DNA of 64,000 nt, taken from Variovorax davisae. Lineage in GTDB: Bacteria > Pseudomonadota > Gammaproteobacteria > Burkholderiales > Burkholderiaceae_C. Position numbers and translations under genes: made by a program. Shown piece by piece: positions 54,984 through 63,419 of this stretch. The DNA lies in contig NZ_JASZYS010000002.1 of assembly GCF_030316845.1 (NCBI RefSeq), positions 372,001 to 436,000 on the forward strand, in the 5' to 3' direction. Each line of letters begins with the position of its first letter. The first letter of the stretch is position 1. The notes beneath the pieces are model-generated. The model was not told where the DNA came from. It saw only the letters and a program-made list of their open reading frames with translations, and made no database searches.

Positions 54984-57871
54984 ACGCGCCTGCCAAGCTG
55001 GCCGAACTGCTGCCGCAGACGGTCGAGTTCCGGCTCGACGGCAGGACCGTGGAAGCCTTCGAGGGCGAGACCATCCTGAAGGCGGCGCAACGCCACGGCG
55101 TCGACATTCCGCACCTTTGCTACAAGGACGGCCTGCGCCCCGACGGCAACTGCCGCGCCTGCGTGGTCGAACTGAAGGGCGAGCGCACCCTGGCGCCGAG
55201 CTGCTGCCGCACGGTCGCCGCCGGCATGGAGGTGCACGCCACCAGCGAACGGGCCCTGAAGAGCCAGAAGATGGTGGTCGAGATGCTGCTGTCGGACATG
55301 CCGGACGCGGGCTACAAGTGGATCGGCGACGACGCCACCCGCCAGCATGGCGAACTCAGCGACTGGGCGGCGAAGCTCGATGTCGCGGTTCGTCCTGAAT
55401 TGAAGGCGCTGCGGCGCGAGCAGCCGGCGCCCGACCTGTCGCACCCGGCGATGGCGGTGAACCTCGACGCCTGCATCCAGTGCAACCGCTGCGTGCGCGC
55501 CTGCCGCGAGGAGCAGGTCAACGACGTGATCGGCTACGCCCTGCGCGGCGAGCACTCGAAGATCGTCTTCGACCTCGACGACCCGATGGGCGACAGCACC
55601 TGCGTGGCCTGCGGCGAATGCGTGCAGGCGTGCCCGACCGGCGCGCTGATGCCCAAGAGCTTCATCGGTTCGCAGGCAGTCGATCGCCAGGTCGATTCGG
55701 TGTGCCCGTTCTGCGGCGTGGGCTGCCTGATCACCTACAACGTCAAGGACGAAAAAATCGTCAGCGTCGACGGCCGCGACGGTCCGGCCAACCACAGCCG
55801 CCTGTGCGTCAAGGGCCGCTTCGGCTTCGACTACGCTCACCATCCGCAGCGGCTCACCAAGCCGCTGATCCGCAAGCCCGGCGTGCCCAAGGGCTTCGAC
55901 GATGCGCCGCGCCCCGGCGACTGGCGCGAAGTCTTCCGCGAGGCGAGCTGGGAAGAGGCGCTGGCGCTCGCCGCCGGCCCGCTCAAGGACCTGCGCGACA
56001 CCCACGGACCGAAGGCGCTGGCCGGTTTCGGCTCCGCCAAGGGCAGCAACGAGGAGGCCTACCTGTTCCAGAAGCTGGTGCGCACCGGTTTCGGCAGCAA
56101 CAACGTCGACCATTGCACGCGGCTGTGCCATGCGTCCAGCGTCGCGGCGCTGCTCGAAGGCGTGGGCTCGGGCGCGGTGAGCAACCAGGTGAACGACGTC
56201 GAGCACGCGGAGCTGATCTTCGTCATCGGCTCCAATCCGACCGCCAACCATCCGGTGGCCGCCACCTGGATGAAGAACGCGGCCCAGCGCGGGGCGAAGA
56301 TCGTGCTGGCGGATCCGCGCCGCACCGACATCAGCAAGCATGCCTGGCGCACCCTGCAGTTCAAGGCCGACACCGATGTCGCGATGCTCAACGCGCTGAT
56401 CCACGCGGTGATCGACGAGGGCCTGGTCGACGAGGCCTTCATCCGCGAGCGCGCCAGCAACTTCGAGGCGCTGCGCGACAACGTCAAGGGCTACAGCCCC
56501 GAGGCGATGGCGCCGATCTGCGGCGTGCCGGCCGAGACGCTGCGCGAAGTCGCCCGCGCCTTCGCCACCGCCAAGGGCGCGATGGTGCTGTGGGGCATGG
56601 GCATCAGCCAGCACGTGCACGGCACCGACAACGCGCGCTGCCTGATCGCGCTGGTCACGGTCACCGGCCAGATCGGCAAGCCCGGCTCCGGCCTGCATCC
56701 GCTGCGCGGCCAGAACAACGTGCAGGGGGCGAGCGATGCGGGGCTGATCCCGATGATGTTCCCCAACTACCAGCGCGTCGACAACGCCGCAGCGCATGCT
56801 TGGTTCGAAGATTTCTGGGGCATGCCGCTCGACCAGAAGCCCGGCTACACCGTGGTCGAGATCATGCACAAGGCGCTGGCGCCCGACGACGATCCGCACA
56901 AGATCCGCGGCATGTACATCATGGGCGAGAACCCGGCCATGAGCGACCCCGACCTGAACCATGCGCGCCATGCGCTCGCCAGCCTGGAGCATCTGGTGGT
57001 GCAGGACATCTTCATGACCGAGACCGCCTGGCTGGCCGACGTGGTGCTGCCCGCCAGCGCCTGGCCAGAGAAGACCGGCACGGTGAGCAACACCGACCGC
57101 ATGGTGCAGCTCGGCAAGCGGGCGCTCGATCCGCCGGGCGACGCCAGGCCCGATCTCTGGATCATCCAGCAGATCGCGCAGCGCATGGGCCTGGACTGGC
57201 ACTACGAAGGCGATGAAAGCGGCGTGGCCGCGGTCTACGACGAAATGCGCCAGGCCATGCATGCCGCCATCAGCGGCATCACCTGGGAGCGCCTGCAGCG
57301 CGAGTCGAGCGTGACGTACCCCTGCCTGAGCGCGGACGATCCGGGCCAGCCGACCGTGTTCATCGACCGCTTCCCGACCGCCGACGGCCGCGTGAAGCTG
57401 GTGCCGGCCGACATCATTCCGGCCGACGAGCGGCCCGATGCCGACTACCCCTTCGTGCTCATCACCGGCCGCCAGCTCGAGCACTGGCACACGGGCAGCA
57501 TGACGCGCCGGGCGAGCGTGCTCGATGCGCTGGAGCCGATGGCGACCGCCTCGATGCACCAGGCCGACCTCGACGCGATGGGGCTGGCGCCGGGCGACGT
57601 GATCACCATCCGGTCGCGCCGCGGCGAGGTGGCGATCCATGTGCGGCGCGACGACGGCACGCCGCACGGGGCGGTGTTCGTGCCCTTCGCCTACTACGAA
57701 GCGGCGGCCAACCTGATGACCAACGCCGCGCTCGACCCCTTCGGCAAGATCCCGGAGTTCAAGTACTGCGCGGTGCGCATCGAGCGGGGCGGCCGGCCGA
57801 TGGCGGCCGCAGGTTACGGAACCGGCGCGACGGGGGACAATCCACCCCATCCATGGACAGCCTCGACCTGA
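54980..57871 (+). CDS. fdhF: Formate dehydrogenase alpha subunit (Mo/W-bis-MGD, FDH1/FdwA-like)
   Basis: Oxidises formate to CO2. 963 residues. An N-terminal [2Fe-2S] domain has Cys47, 58, 61 and 75/76. Two ferredoxin [4Fe-4S] motifs follow, CIQCNRCVRACREEQ near 168 and CVACGECVQACPTGAL near 212. The catalytic domain starts with another [4Fe-4S] set (CPFCGVGCL near 240). HCTRLCHAS places the metal ligand at Cys383 beside His384, where E. coli FdhF has selenocysteine. The His/Cys3 cluster motif of NuoG/FdsA-type proteins is not visible between residues 90 and 160. Tungsten use is possible for this subtype but unproven. No fdsC/fdsD-like genes follow; a LysR gene overlaps the last 19 bases. Confidence 0.9.
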   Translation: MNAPAKLAELLPQTVEFRLDGRTVEAFEGETILKAAQRHGVDIPHLCYKDGLRPDGNCRACVVELKGERTLAPSCCRTVAAGMEVHATSERALKSQKMVVEMLLSDMPDAGYKWIGDDATRQHGELSDWAAKLDVAVRPELKALRREQPAPDLSHPAMAVNLDACIQCNRCVRACREEQVNDVIGYALRGEHSKIVFDLDDPMGDSTCVACGECVQACPTGALMPKSFIGSQAVDRQVDSVCPFCGVGCLITYNVKDEKIVSVDGRDGPANHSRLCVKGRFGFDYAHHPQRLTKPLIRKPGVPKGFDDAPRPGDWREVFREASWEEALALAAGPLKDLRDTHGPKALAGFGSAKGSNEEAYLFQKLVRTGFGSNNVDHCTRLCHASSVAALLEGVGSGAVSNQVNDVEHAELIFVIGSNPTANHPVAATWMKNAAQRGAKIVLADPRRTDISKHAWRTLQFKADTDVAMLNALIHAVIDEGLVDEAFIRERASNFEALRDNVKGYSPEAMAPICGVPAETLREVARAFATAKGAMVLWGMGISQHVHGTDNARCLIALVTVTGQIGKPGSGLHPLRGQNNVQGASDAGLIPMMFPNYQRVDNAAAHAWFEDFWGMPLDQKPGYTVVEIMHKALAPDDDPHKIRGMYIMGENPAMSDPDLNHARHALASLEHLVVQDIFMTETAWLADVVLPASAWPEKTGTVSNTDRMVQLGKRALDPPGDARPDLWIIQQIAQRMGLDWHYEGDESGVAAVYDEMRQAMHAAISGITWERLQRESSVTYPCLSADDPGQPTVFIDRFPTADGRVKLVPADIIPADERPDADYPFVLITGRQLEHWHTGSMTRRASVLDALEPMATASMHQADLDAMGLAPGDVITIRSRRGEVAIHVRRDDGTPHGAVFVPFAYYEAAANLMTNAALDPFGKIPEFKYCAVRIERGGRPMAAAGYGTGATGDNPPHPWTAST

Positions 57872-58755
57872 TCAAGACCTTTCGCGAGGTGGCCTCGCAC
57901 GGCAGCTTTTCCCGCGCCGCCACCAAGCTCGATGTGTCGAAGGCCACGGTGAGCAAGTACATCGCCGAACTCGAGGCGCGGCTGGGCGTGCGGCTGCTCA
58001 ACCGCTCCACGCGCGCCGTCAGCCTGACCGATGCCGGGGCGCTGCTGCTGGAGCGCAGCAAGCCGATGATGGAGATGTTCGAGCTGACCCAGGCCGAGGT
58101 GCAGGAGCACGCCAACCACCCCACCGGGCGGCTGCGCATCTCGGCGCCGCTGGGGGCGGGCCAGGGCGACCTGCCGAAGCTGATCGGCGAGTTCATGGGT
58201 CACTACCCCGACGTCAGCATCAGCCTGCAGCTGCTGAACCGGGCGCCCGACATGGCGGAGGAGGGCATCGACCTGGCGCTGCACTTCGGCCCGGTCGAGG
58301 ACGAGAACCTGATCGTGCGCAAGCTGGCGCGCCGCGCCCTGGTGGTGTGCGCCTCGCCGCTCTACTGGCGCAAGCACGGCAAGCCCGTGCACCCGCGGGA
58401 ACTGGCGAGCCACGATGCCTTGACCCAGACCCGGCTGGGGGCCCACCCGGAGTGGCGTTTCGAGGTCGACGGCAAACCCTTCGACGTGGCGATGAAGAGT
58501 CGCATGGACGCGACCGAGGCGGCGCCGCTGATCCAGGTCGCGATGCAGGGCTTCGGCGTGATCTACATGCCCGAGATGCTGGTGCAGCCGCACATCGACC
58601 ACGGCGAGCTGGTGCCGGTGCTGCAGGATTACGTGCGCAGCGACATGTGGCTGTCGGCAGCCTACCTGCAGCGGCGCCACAACAGCGCCGCGCTGCGGGC
58701 CTTGCTCGACTTCCTCGAATCGCGCTTCGGCGGACGGACCAAGGCCAGGGGCTGA
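57853..58755 (+). CDS. LysR-type transcriptional regulator (downstream of fdh)
   Basis: A 300-residue LysR regulator of the DsdC/CrgA-like class. Helix-turn-helix in residues 1-60 (GSFSRAATKLDVSKATVSKY) and the effector domain at about 90-295. Its first 19 bases overlap the 3' end of the formate dehydrogenase alpha gene in another frame, so it is co-transcribed with it. It could give feedback on the module or act on the downstream autotransporter. It ends in a short hairpin region at 58771. Confidence 0.9.
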   Translation: MDSLDLIKTFREVASHGSFSRAATKLDVSKATVSKYIAELEARLGVRLLNRSTRAVSLTDAGALLLERSKPMMEMFELTQAEVQEHANHPTGRLRISAPLGAGQGDLPKLIGEFMGHYPDVSISLQLLNRAPDMAEEGIDLALHFGPVEDENLIVRKLARRALVVCASPLYWRKHGKPVHPRELASHDALTQTRLGAHPEWRFEVDGKPFDVAMKSRMDATEAAPLIQVAMQGFGVIYMPEMLVQPHIDHGELVPVLQDYVRSDMWLSAAYLQRRHNSAALRALLDFLESRFGGRTKARG

Positions 58756-58770
58756 ACTCGGGGGGCTCGC

Positions 58771-58786
58771 CTGCCCCTTGGGGCAG
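58771..58786 (+). other. Hairpin after the LysR gene
   Basis: CTGCCCC and GGGGCAG form a perfect 7-bp stem around TT. No T-run follows. It could mark the 3' end of the formate operon. Confidence 0.35.
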
Positions 58787-58872
58787 CTTCCGATGACCCA
58801 AAGGGCACTGTACGCGCCGCCCGCCGGGGCCTACATTGCCGCCCAGGGGAGCGAGCCTGGAGGAGGAATCCG

Positions 58873-61800
58873 ATGCAAGGGCCACGCAGTCGATACACCC
58901 CGGCGGCCTTCCTGCTGGCCTCCGGGACCGTCCTGGCGCAGGACATCGGGCCCAGCCCGCCGACGATCACGGGCACCGTCAACGTCTCGACCCCGCGCAC
59001 GGTCGTGGGCAGCACGGTCTTCTCCATCACCACGCCGACCCCTGCCCTCAATGTCACCGGCGGCACGCTGACCCTCGACGCGGCGGCGGGGCCGGTGCCC
59101 GGACCGATCTCGCTGACCACCACCACCGGCACCGCCCTGCGGGCGGACGGCGGCGCGATCGTGGTGCCCGGCGGCGTCGGCATCCAGACCGGCGGCGGCC
59201 TCGGCGCGCTGGCCAACGGCGCAGCGAGCAGCGTGAACTTCTCCAACGGGGGGACGATCGCCACCACCGGCGTGGGCGCGGCGCTGGCCGCCATCGGCGG
59301 CAGCATCGATGCCACCGGCGTGGCCATGACCAGCGGCGCCGCGTCCAGCGGCCATGGCGCGATCGCCGAGGGCGGCGGCACGGTCCGCCTGCACGCCGGC
59401 ACCAACATCAGCCGCGGCGGGGCCAGCGGCTTCTTCGGCAATGCGGTCGGACTCGGCGCCTCGGGCGCCGGCAGCCGGGTCATCGCCGATGCGCTGATCC
59501 CGGTGACGATGAGCGGCCGCGGGGCGATGGGGATCTACCTGCACGATGGCGGCCAGGTGTCGCTGGTGCCGGGGTCGACGCTGCAGATCAACGGCAGCAG
59601 CAGCGTCGGCATCGCGGTCGACAACACGGCCGTGCCGCTAGGCACCCTCGGGCGCGGCCTGGCGGTCAACCTGGCGGCCGCGCCCGACGGCTTCGCGGCG
59701 AGCAGCGGCCTGGTGGCGCTCAACGGCGGCTCGATCGCCCTCGAGGACCTGACGGTGCAGGGTGCCAACGCCGCGGCCGGCGCCTGGGCGCGCCCGGGAT
59801 CGCGCATTGCGCTGTCGGGCCGCAGCCTGCTGCGGATCGACGCCACCACCAACCCGACCTACTACACGCTGAACACCGCCTACCTCGTGACGGTCGACGG
59901 ACCGGTGCGCTCGATCTTCGGCGTGACCAGCGGCCTGCCGATCGGCGGGCTGCTGGCCAACGCGGGCGCGATCACCAGCACCGGGACGACCGTCGAGGTC
60001 AGCCCGGCCCGGGGCGTGGGCGCCTTCGCCGGCTCCGCCAGCGCGACCCCGAGCACCATCGACCTGATCGACAACACGATCAGCACCACGGGCAGCATCT
60101 CGATCGGCCTGCAGGCCGACTCGAACGGCGCGATCACGGCCCGCGATTCGCGTGTCACGACCACGGGCGGGGGTGCCGCGCTGCTGGCGGCAGCTTTCAA
60201 CGGCCCGTCCTCGATCGCCCTGACCAACACCGCGGTGCTGGCCCAGGGTGCCGGAACGGTGGGCCTCTACTCGGACAACGACACGCCGGCCCTGGTCAAC
60301 AACGTCAGCCTGTCGGGCGGCTCCCTGGTCAGCGCCGCGGCCACCGCGATCGAAGTCGAGGGGCCGCTGAACCTCAAGCTGTCGAACGGCGCGGTCGCCA
60401 GCGGAGGCAGCGGCCTGCTGCTGGATGCCTTCGCCAACAGCTTCGGGACGCAAGCGACCTTCCTGCGGCTGGACGCATCCGGCGCCAGCGTGTTGACCGG
60501 CGACGCCAGGGCCGACGCGCAAAGCCGGGTCGACATCGGCCTGGCCACCGGCTCGCGCTGGAGCGGCGCCGCCCTGGGCATCACCAACGTCGCGGTCGAT
60601 GCGGCGAGCAGCTGGAACGTGACCGGCAACTCGGTCCTCACCCAGACGCTGAGCAACGCCGGTCTGGTGGCCTTCACGCCGCCGTCGGCCGGCGCCTTCA
60701 AGACCCTGAGCGTGGCGAACTACGTGGGGCAGGGCGGCACGCTGGGGCTCAACACCGTCCTTGGCGGCGATGGCTCGCCGTCGGACCGCCTGGTCATCAA
60801 CGGCGGCACCGCCACCGGCCTGACCGGACTGCGCATCACCAACGCCGGCGGCGTCGGCGCCGTGACGCTGAGCAACGGCATCCAGGTGGTCGACGCGATC
60901 AACGGCGGCAGCACGGCCGCCGGTGCCTTCGTCCTCGGCAGCCGCGTGGTCGCGGGGCCCTACGAGTACCAGTTGTTCCGAAGCAGCCTCGACGCGAGCA
61001 ACCCGCAAGCCTGGTACTTGCGCTCGCAGCGCGAGATCGTTCCGCCGGTGCCGCCGCCCGTGCCGCCGCCGAACCCCGACATCGTGCCGCCGATCGTGGT
61101 GCCGCTCTACCGCCCCGAGATCGGTGCCTACCTGGGCAACCAACGGCAGGCGGGCGGCCTGTTCCTGCACAGCCTGCACGACCGGCTGGGCGAGCCGCAG
61201 TGGATCGAGACCCAGCGCTTCGACGAGCCCGACGACAAGCGCCGCTCGGCCTGGCTGCGGGTGGTCGGCCGCAAGGTCGATTCGACCTCCCGCGACGGCA
61301 CCTTCGATGTCGACACCGACAGCTCGCTGGTCCAGGGCGGCGGCGACATCGCGCGCTGGTCGGTCGGGGGCGACACGGGCCGCCTGCACCTGGGGGGCAT
61401 GCTGGGCTACGGCGAAGCCAGGAGCGACGCCACCGCGGCCGGCAACCCGGCCCAGGCCCGCGGCAAGACCGACGGCTGGAACCTGGGCGCCTACGGCACC
61501 TGGTACCAGAACGACGACAACAAGCTCGGCTGGTATGCCGATGCCTGGGCCAGCTACGGCTGGTTCAAGAACACGGTGCAGGGCGACACCCTGCCCGAGG
61601 TGCGCTACGACTCGCGCGTGCTCACCTTGTCGGGCGAGACCGGCTATGCGATGCGCATCCGCGAGAACAGCGACTGGGTGGTCGAGCCGCAGGCCCAGCT
61701 GATCTACATCCGGTACAGCGAGGACGGCTTCGCCGAGGTCAACGGCACGCGCATCGACGGCAGCGACGGCAGCGGCTGGATCTCGCGCCTGGGCATGCGC

Positions 61801-62067
61801 ACGCAGCGCACCTGGGTGAACGACGCGGGCCGGCGCACCCAACCCTACCTGACGCTCAACTGGTGGCACGACAGCGTGGACAACGCGCTGGCCTTCAACA
61901 GCGTCGCGCTCAAGGACATGTACCCGAAGGACCGCTACGAGGCGAAGGTGGGCGTCAACGCCGACCTGGGCCGGGGCTGGACCGGCTGGGGCAACCTGGG
62001 CTACCAATGGGGCAGCCAGGGCTACAGCGCCACGACCCTGCGACTGGGTGGCAAGTACACCTGGTGA
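58873..62067 (+). CDS. Autotransporter (type Va secretion) with beta-helix passenger
   Basis: A 1064-residue outer-membrane protein. A short signal peptide (about 1-23, ending VLAQ) is followed by a passenger to about residue 715 that is rich in Gly, Ala, Thr and Asn with repeated beta-strand turns, typical of a parallel beta-helix. A proline-rich linker (VPPVPPPVPPPNPDIVPP, near 722-740) joins it to a C-terminal beta-barrel (about 790-1064) with alternating aromatic strands and a terminal Trp (LGGKYTW), the outer-membrane insertion signal. Passenger function (adhesion, biofilm or protection) is unknown; no protease triad is visible. AGGAGG precedes the ATG. The lipoprotein gene follows after 47 bases. 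Confidence 0.9.
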   Translation: MQGPRSRYTPAAFLLASGTVLAQDIGPSPPTITGTVNVSTPRTVVGSTVFSITTPTPALNVTGGTLTLDAAAGPVPGPISLTTTTGTALRADGGAIVVPGGVGIQTGGGLGALANGAASSVNFSNGGTIATTGVGAALAAIGGSIDATGVAMTSGAASSGHGAIAEGGGTVRLHAGTNISRGGASGFFGNAVGLGASGAGSRVIADALIPVTMSGRGAMGIYLHDGGQVSLVPGSTLQINGSSSVGIAVDNTAVPLGTLGRGLAVNLAAAPDGFAASSGLVALNGGSIALEDLTVQGANAAAGAWARPGSRIALSGRSLLRIDATTNPTYYTLNTAYLVTVDGPVRSIFGVTSGLPIGGLLANAGAITSTGTTVEVSPARGVGAFAGSASATPSTIDLIDNTISTTGSISIGLQADSNGAITARDSRVTTTGGGAALLAAAFNGPSSIALTNTAVLAQGAGTVGLYSDNDTPALVNNVSLSGGSLVSAAATAIEVEGPLNLKLSNGAVASGGSGLLLDAFANSFGTQATFLRLDASGASVLTGDARADAQSRVDIGLATGSRWSGAALGITNVAVDAASSWNVTGNSVLTQTLSNAGLVAFTPPSAGAFKTLSVANYVGQGGTLGLNTVLGGDGSPSDRLVINGGTATGLTGLRITNAGGVGAVTLSNGIQVVDAINGGSTAAGAFVLGSRVVAGPYEYQLFRSSLDASNPQAWYLRSQREIVPPVPPPVPPPNPDIVPPIVVPLYRPEIGAYLGNQRQAGGLFLHSLHDRLGEPQWIETQRFDEPDDKRRSAWLRVVGRKVDSTSRDGTFDVDTDSSLVQGGGDIARWSVGGDTGRLHLGGMLGYGEARSDATAAGNPAQARGKTDGWNLGAYGTWYQNDDNKLGWYADAWASYGWFKNTVQGDTLPEVRYDSRVLTLSGETGYAMRIRENSDWVVEPQAQLIYIRYSEDGFAEVNGTRIDGSDGSGWISRLGMRTQRTWVNDAGRRTQPYLTLNWWHDSVDNALAFNSVALKDMYPKDRYEAKVGVNADLGRGWTGWGNLGYQWGSQGYSATTLRLGGKYTW

Positions 62068-62114
62068 AGCGCCATGCCGACCTGCCGACGAACCACAACA
62101 CGGAGACACTGCCC

Positions 62115-63308
62115 ATGCGAACCCGCCTCTTGTTTCTTTTCTCTTCCGCCGCCCTGGCGATTGCCCTGTCGGGCTGCGCCGGCACCGCCGCCGCACCCTC
62201 GCAGCGCCAGTTGATGCTGGTCGCCAACGACGAGAAGCAGTCGTGGAACGATGCCGGCGTGGTGCAGCTCGCGCCGCAGGGCCGCGACAGCGTGCAGGTG
62301 ATCGACATCGGTACCGATCCGCTGGCGCCGCGATCGCTGGGCACCCTGGCGCTCGACAACACCATCGCCGGGCCGCCGACCAACCTCGCGATCACGGCCG
62401 ACGAGCGGCTCGCGCTGGTCGCCAATTCGCTCAACGTGGTCGAGGAGAACGGCGTGCGCAGGCAGGTGCCCGACAACCGCCTGTTCGTGATCGACCTGGC
62501 CGCCTCGCCGCCGAAGCTGATCGACACGATCGTGGTCGGCAAGCAGCCTTCGGGCCTCGCGATCAACCGCGCCGGCACCCTGGCGCTGGTTGCGAACCGG
62601 GCCGACAACTCGGTCAGCGTGCTGCGCATCGCCGGTCAGAAGGTCACGCTGATCGACACCGTCGCGATGGGCGAATCGGTGTCGCACGTGCGCTTCACGC
62701 CCGACGGGCGGCGCGCGCTCGCGGCCAAGTTCCCCAACCACAAGATCGCGCTGCTCGATGTCGTCGGCGAGAAGGTCAGCTACGGCAAGGTCGACCTGGC
62801 CGCCGGCCTCTGGCCCTACAACGTCGACGTGACGCCCGACGGCAGGCTCGCGCTGACGGCCGACAACGGCAACGCGGGCGCCTCCGATGGCCAGGTCGAC
62901 ACGGTCAGCGTCATCGACCTCGAGGCCGTGCCGCCACGGGTCATCGACAAGGTGGTGGTCGGCGACGGCCCCGAGGGCCTGGCCGTGAGCCCGACCGGCA
63001 AGATGGCGGTGGCGGTGATCCTGCGCGGCAGCAATTCGGCGAAGAACGCCTACTTCTACAACCGCAACGGTTCGGTGGTGGCGCTCAAGATCGACGGCAA
63101 GAAGGTCACGCGCGGCAACGAAGTGGTGGTGCGCGGGCTGCCCGAGGGCGCGGTGTTCAGCGCCGACGGCAAGTACCTGTATGTGGGCAATTTCATCGAC
63201 CAGGACATCTCGATCCTGCGGGTCGATGGCGACACGCTGGTCGACACCGGCAAGTCGTTCGGGCTGGCGGGCCATCCGGCGGCGATGCGCGGCCGCCTGA
63301 CGCACTGA
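62115..63308 (+). CDS. YncE-like beta-propeller lipoprotein
   Basis: A 397-residue lipoprotein: signal MRTRLLFLFSSAALAIALSG then lipobox LSGC (Cys near 21). The rest is built of repeated blades with PDGRLALTADN- and VGKQPSGLAINRAGTLALVA-like motifs, as in YncE and lactonase-type seven-bladed propellers. Such proteins bind ligands or DNA or scaffold partners; no catalytic set is obvious. It follows the autotransporter closely and is probably co-transcribed, so a surface partnership is possible. The reading frame is open far upstream, but coding starts here by signal peptide. Confidence 0.82.
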   Translation: MRTRLLFLFSSAALAIALSGCAGTAAAPSQRQLMLVANDEKQSWNDAGVVQLAPQGRDSVQVIDIGTDPLAPRSLGTLALDNTIAGPPTNLAITADERLALVANSLNVVEENGVRRQVPDNRLFVIDLAASPPKLIDTIVVGKQPSGLAINRAGTLALVANRADNSVSVLRIAGQKVTLIDTVAMGESVSHVRFTPDGRRALAAKFPNHKIALLDVVGEKVSYGKVDLAAGLWPYNVDVTPDGRLALTADNGNAGASDGQVDTVSVIDLEAVPPRVIDKVVVGDGPEGLAVSPTGKMAVAVILRGSNSAKNAYFYNRNGSVVALKIDGKKVTRGNEVVVRGLPEGAVFSADGKYLYVGNFIDQDISILRVDGDTLVDTGKSFGLAGHPAAMRGRLTH

Positions 63309-63324
63309 CCGCCCGCCGGCCGGG

Positions 63325-63358
63325 GATGCGGCCGCGCGGGCCGCATCATTTCCGTTTT
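63325..63358 (+). terminator. Terminator-like hairpin after the propeller lipoprotein
   Basis: GATGCGGCC and GGCCGCATC form a perfect 9-bp stem with a 5-base loop, followed by a T-rich stretch (ATTTCCGTTTT). It probably ends the autotransporter-lipoprotein transcript. Confidence 0.65.
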
Positions 63359-63412
63359 GAATCGCGGCATGTCCCGATTCAATTTGACGCTGCAGCGGCG
63401 GCCGCCAACACT
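63357..63412 (+). promoter_or_regulatory. Promoter and operator of the FdhF/YdeP-like gene
   Basis: A perfect inverted repeat (TTGAATCG at 63357-63364 and CGATTCAA at 63375-63382, 10-base spacer) is followed at once by TTGACG (63384-63389), a 17-base spacer and AACACT (63407-63412), 7 bases before the ATG. A dyad just upstream of the -35 fits an activator site. Confidence 0.6.
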
Positions 63413-63419
63413 GCCGGCC

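Noticed and set aside
54608..57850. Antisense open frame opposite the formate dehydrogenase alpha gene
   Set aside because: Same GC effect; low-complexity His/Ala/Arg-rich translation and no family motif.
58836..62114. Open frame extending the propeller lipoprotein upstream through the autotransporter
   Set aside because: The extension is the +1 shadow of the autotransporter; a signal peptide and lipobox mark the true start at 62115.
63369..63419. Upstream in-frame ATG for the FdhF/YdeP-like gene
   Set aside because: It would place 17 atypical residues before the family start and lies within the operator, upstream of the -35/-10.
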